64,000 nt of DNA. Origin: an uncultured Clostridium sp. Its GTDB lineage: Bacteria; Bacillota; Clostridia; Lachnospirales; Lachnospiraceae. The position numbers and the translations under genes are program-made. Shown here piece after piece: positions 61,661 to 64,000 of this stretch. Position 1 is the stretch's first letter, and every line of letters begins with the position of its first letter. The DNA lies in NCBI GenBank assembly GCA_900547035.1, contig URFM01000011.1:16079-80078 (forward strand), written 5' to 3'. The notes under the pieces were generated by a model that was not told the DNA's origin, made no database searches, and saw only the letters and a list, made by a program, of their open reading frames with translations.

Positions 61661-62461
61661 ATGATAAACTATTCCGAAAATGAAAAACTCTATCACATCC
61701 AGGTAGCTCCTGGTACCTGTGGAAAATACGTAATTCTTCCTGGAGACCCAGGCCGTTGTAAAAAAATCGCTGCCTATCTGGAGCACCCCCAATTGGCCGC
61801 ACATAACCGGGAATATGTGACTTACACCGGAACTCTGGAAAATGTTCCCGTGAGTGTGACTTCCACCGGAATCGGCGGTGCTTCTGCCGCAATCGCCATC
61901 CAGGAGCTGAGTATGTGTGGAGCTCACACATTTATTCGGGTTGGGACTGCCGGCGGAATTGACATTTCCGTAAAAAGCGGAGATATTGTCATTGCAAATG
62001 GAGCAGTTCGAATGGAGGGAACATCAAAGGAATACGCTCCCATTGAGTGGCCTGCCGTAGCAGATTTTGATGTTACCAGCGCTTTAGTTCTTGCAGCGAA
62101 ACAACTGGAACTTCCTTATCATGTCGGTGTCGCCCAGTGTAAAGACTCTTTCTACGGCCAGCACGACCCGGATTCCATGCCTGTGGGATATGAATTAAAG
62201 GCAAAATGGAATGCCTGGAAAATGCTGGGTTGCAAATGCTCGGAAATGGAAAGCGCTGCTCTCTTCACTGTTTCCAATGTGCTTCGGGCCAGAGCCGGCG
62301 CCGTACTTCAAATTCTTGGGAACCAGGAACGAGCTGCGGCTGGCCTGGAAAATCCTATTACCCACGATACAGACCGGGCAATACGTACCGCCGTGGAAGC
62401 GATACGCATTTTAATTCGGCAAGATTTGTCTAACCAGCAAAAAGAAAACAAAAGCTTATGA
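61661..62461 (+). CDS. Uridine phosphorylase-type nucleoside phosphorylase
   Basis: 266 residues. [20 protein letters not shown] binds phosphate, [20 protein letters not shown] and [20 protein letters not shown] are the nucleoside phosphorylase core, and [20 protein letters not shown] is the ribose/Met-Glu site. It splits uridine (or a related nucleoside) to base and ribose-1-phosphate. AGGAGGACGATC precedes the ATG. Followed by rbsD. Confidence 0.9.
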   Translation: MINYSENEKLYHIQVAPGTCGKYVILPGDPGRCKKIAAYLEHPQLAAHNREYVTYTGTLENVPVSVTSTGIGGASAAIAIQELSMCGAHTFIRVGTAGGIDISVKSGDIVIANGAVRMEGTSKEYAPIEWPAVADFDVTSALVLAAKQLELPYHVGVAQCKDSFYGQHDPDSMPVGYELKAKWNAWKMLGCKCSEMESAALFTVSNVLRARAGAVLQILGNQERAAAGLENPITHDTDRAIRTAVEAIRILIRQDLSNQQKENKSL

Positions 62462-62477
62462 TATGAGGAGGTTATAT

Positions 62478-62915
62478 ATGTTAAGAGGAATACCAAACTG
62501 TCTCTCGCCGGAATTATTAAAGGTAATCGCAGAAATGGGTCATGGAGATACCCTAATTATCGCTGACGCCTTTTACCCTTCTGCCTCCAGCGCCCGCCAC
62601 AGCATGCTGGTTCGGGCTGACGGAGTACGGGCCACGGAACTAATGGATGCGATTTTGCAATTTTTCCCCCTGGACCGTTCAATTGAAAAACCGGTTCTTA
62701 TTATGGACAAACAGGAGTGCGACAAAGACATCCCTACTCCCATCTGGGATGAATACCGTGAAATCGTCTGCCGTCATGATCCCAGAGGAAATGACTGTAT
62801 TGGCATGATTGAACGCTTCAACTTTTATAAAGAGGCGGAACATGCCTATGCTGTTCTTGCGACAGGAGAAACCGCACTTTATGGATGCGCGATTTTGCAG
62901 AAAGGAACTCTGTAA
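62478..62915 (+). CDS. RbsD/FucU family sugar mutarotase
   Basis: 145 residues: MLRGIPNCLSPELLKVIAEM, then GHGDTLIIADAFYPS with the catalytic His, and C-terminal YGCAILQKG. RbsD/FucU proteins convert sugar ring forms to the one the kinase uses; here ribose for RbsK is likely. The ATG at 62478 has GAGGAGG six bases upstream, just after the phosphorylase stop. Confidence 0.88.
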   Translation: MLRGIPNCLSPELLKVIAEMGHGDTLIIADAFYPSASSARHSMLVRADGVRATELMDAILQFFPLDRSIEKPVLIMDKQECDKDIPTPIWDEYREIVCRHDPRGNDCIGMIERFNFYKEAEHAYAVLATGETALYGCAILQKGTL

Positions 62916-62920
62916 AAGCC

Positions 62921-62981
62921 AAAAGAGACGATTCCATAAAATCCATTTTTTAATCCGGAACTCTGTGGAATCGTCTCTTTT
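62921..62981 (+). terminator. Terminator after rbsD-like gene
   Basis: AAAAGAGACGATTCCA pairs fully with TGGAATCGTCTCTTTT (16 bp), followed by more Ts, six bases after the stop codon. Confidence 0.9.
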
Positions 62982-62998
62982 TTGTTTAATACACCAAT

Positions 62999-63475
62999 TT
63001 ACAGCATCCTGCTTTCCGCAAAACACTCATATATATAAGACGGATTTTCATAATACACGCTGCTGTTATAGTCGTCAATCTTTTCACTGATGAATGAATT
63101 GTATACCATCTGCAGCGCCTTAATCCTATCGATATTCTGCTCTTTGGCAACCATTTTGATTAACCTTTTATAGACTTTCCCGATGTCCCAATGGGTGGGA
63201 ATCGAATATTTACAATCCCCAACATTATCAAAATTACCCATTGGTATCTGGGCCTCTTCTATAAAGTCATCGCTGACCCGGTCGATATTATCACTGTGAT
63301 AAACATCTGCTAAATCGTATATCTTTCTCAGTCTGTCCTCTCCCAGCAGATTCACCACGTCCGCCCTTTTATTTTTGGTTTTCCTGGAAATATAATCGAT
63401 GAGACTGCATGTAAAAAATAAATCATTATCTTTTCGGTCTTCTCTGCCATAATTTTCCATCATTTCATTCCACAT
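62999..63475 (-). CDS. Hypothetical protein
   Basis: 158 residues, no signal or membrane helix. The N-terminal half (DLFFTCSLIDYISRKTKNKR, then ADVVNLLG) is distantly like DUF3791-type proteins found beside toxin-like genes; the C-terminal half contains YSIPTHWDIGKVYKRLIKMV. I do not recognise the family with confidence. A partial flavin reductase gene lies upstream on the same strand. Confidence 0.55.
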   Translation of the reverse strand: MWNEMMENYGREDRKDNDLFFTCSLIDYISRKTKNKRADVVNLLGEDRLRKIYDLADVYHSDNIDRVSDDFIEEAQIPMGNFDNVGDCKYSIPTHWDIGKVYKRLIKMVAKEQNIDRIKALQMVYNSFISEKIDDYNSSVYYENPSYIYECFAESRML

Positions 63476-63501
63476 TGTCTTTCACCTCAACCAAATAGCT
63501 C

Positions 63502-64000
63502 TCAATCATACTTCTCAATCCCCACCGTCGCAATCGCAGATTGATTCGGCTCGCCGGTCACAAGGTCCTGGGGAGCCGGTATGAGCAGCATAAACCCATC
63601 TTTTCCATAGCGTTTTTCATAGCCCTGTGCATAATCCTGTTCCACCCAAATATGCTGCGCCTGCCCGATGACCATAGCGGTAATCCCCGCCCCGCTCAAA
63701 TCCTGGATGTCCTTCAAGGTGCATTCCATATTGATAAACGCCTCCTGAATCATGGGCGCATGAACCGTTTTGCATTCCGCCAGCGTAAAATCCCCCGCCT
63801 CAAACTCATCGTCCTCCCATTCATTGCGGTGGATGGTTTCTACCAGCTGGTCATAGTAACCGACGGGCAGAAAATTGATGCAAAAGCACTTTTCCCTCTG
63901 GATATTCTGATACGTATGGGTGTGCTGGTACAAATTCCCCATCACGGCAAAAAAGGCGGTCTTATCCCCATGGAAACAGCTCCATGAATGGAAGCACACA
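63502..64000 (-). CDS. Flavin reductase-like FMN-binding protein (5' part outside window)
   Basis: The reading is open to the window edge, so the true start is probably upstream. Visible features: FAVMGNLYQHTHTYQNIQRE then KCFCINFLPVGYYDQ (FMN phosphate site), ECTLKDIQDLSGAGITAMVI GQ-type strand and HIWVEQDY. Proteins of this split-barrel family bind FMN and act as NAD(P)H flavin reductases or electron carriers. Confidence 0.75.
   Translation of the reverse strand, partial: VCFHSWSCFHGDKTAFFAVMGNLYQHTHTYQNIQREKCFCINFLPVGYYDQLVETIHRNEWEDDEFEAGDFTLAECKTVHAPMIQEAFINMECTLKDIQDLSGAGITAMVIGQAQHIWVEQDYAQGYEKRYGKDGFMLLIPAPQDLVTGEPNQSAIATVGIEKYD

Overview
The window looks like a chromosome segment from an anaerobic, endospore-forming member of the Clostridia, most likely a gut Lachnospiraceae. 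The evidence is a complete eight-gene spoIIIA operon, sigG, a YlmC/YmxH-type sporulation protein, strong AGGAGG ribosome binding sites, sortase-assembled pili and roughly 50% GC. The species cannot be named from the sequence alone.

Layout. 1-3.6 kb: a MATE exporter (cut by the window edge), its MarR repressor with a palindromic operator, and a surface flavoprotein with an internal duplication. 3.5-10.6 kb: a J-domain protein, the spoIIIA operon with a candidate sigma-E promoter, and a PRC-barrel protein. 10.6-16.2 kb: an AraC regulator with a C45-type hydrolase, two small membrane proteins, a 61-bp tandem repeat and a CoA-disulfide reductase/rhodanese. 16.2-17.5 kb: a group II intron with a gutted reverse transcriptase, sitting just behind the metQ terminator. 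17.6-20.7 kb: metNIQ methionine importer, preceded by a Met-rich leader peptide and a terminator-like hairpin. 20.6-27.6 kb: housekeeping genes (dipeptidase, yqeY, prfC, coaBC, coaX, sigG) with two full copies and one remnant of a structured repeat. 27.7-31.3 kb: an orphan NRPS-like protein. 31.5-38.8 kb: a catabolic cluster (two PuuE/deacetylase-like proteins, LysR, M20 hydrolase, ornithine-cyclodeaminase-like enzyme), tRNA-Val and a nucleoside hydrolase, with several deletion scars. 39-52.3 kb: a pilus island flanked by two tyrosine recombinase/AP2 protein modules. 52.4-62.9 kb: MgtC, then a nucleoside/ribose salvage regulon. 63-64 kb: a hypothetical protein and a partial flavin reductase.

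The most interesting system is the pilus island. A 9-kb run of AP2-type DNA-binding protein, tip adhesin, major pilin, class C sortase, minor pilin and second sortase lacks an obvious promoter in the present orientation. Upstream lies a 280-bp segment bounded by identical 20-bp inverted repeats; it carries a near-consensus promoter (TTGAAA-17-TATAAT) that currently points away from the pilus genes. A tyrosine recombinase gene abuts the segment and its stop codon lies inside one repeat. This reads as a phase-variable ON/OFF promoter switch, here in the OFF state. A second recombinase/AP2 module with a near-identical solo site lies 11.4 kb away.

Other notable signals are the Met-rich leader of metNIQ, the structured intergenic repeat family with compensatory base changes between copies, and a compact candidate small RNA beside the pilus recombinase. 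All functional statements are read from sequence and family knowledge; no database search was run.
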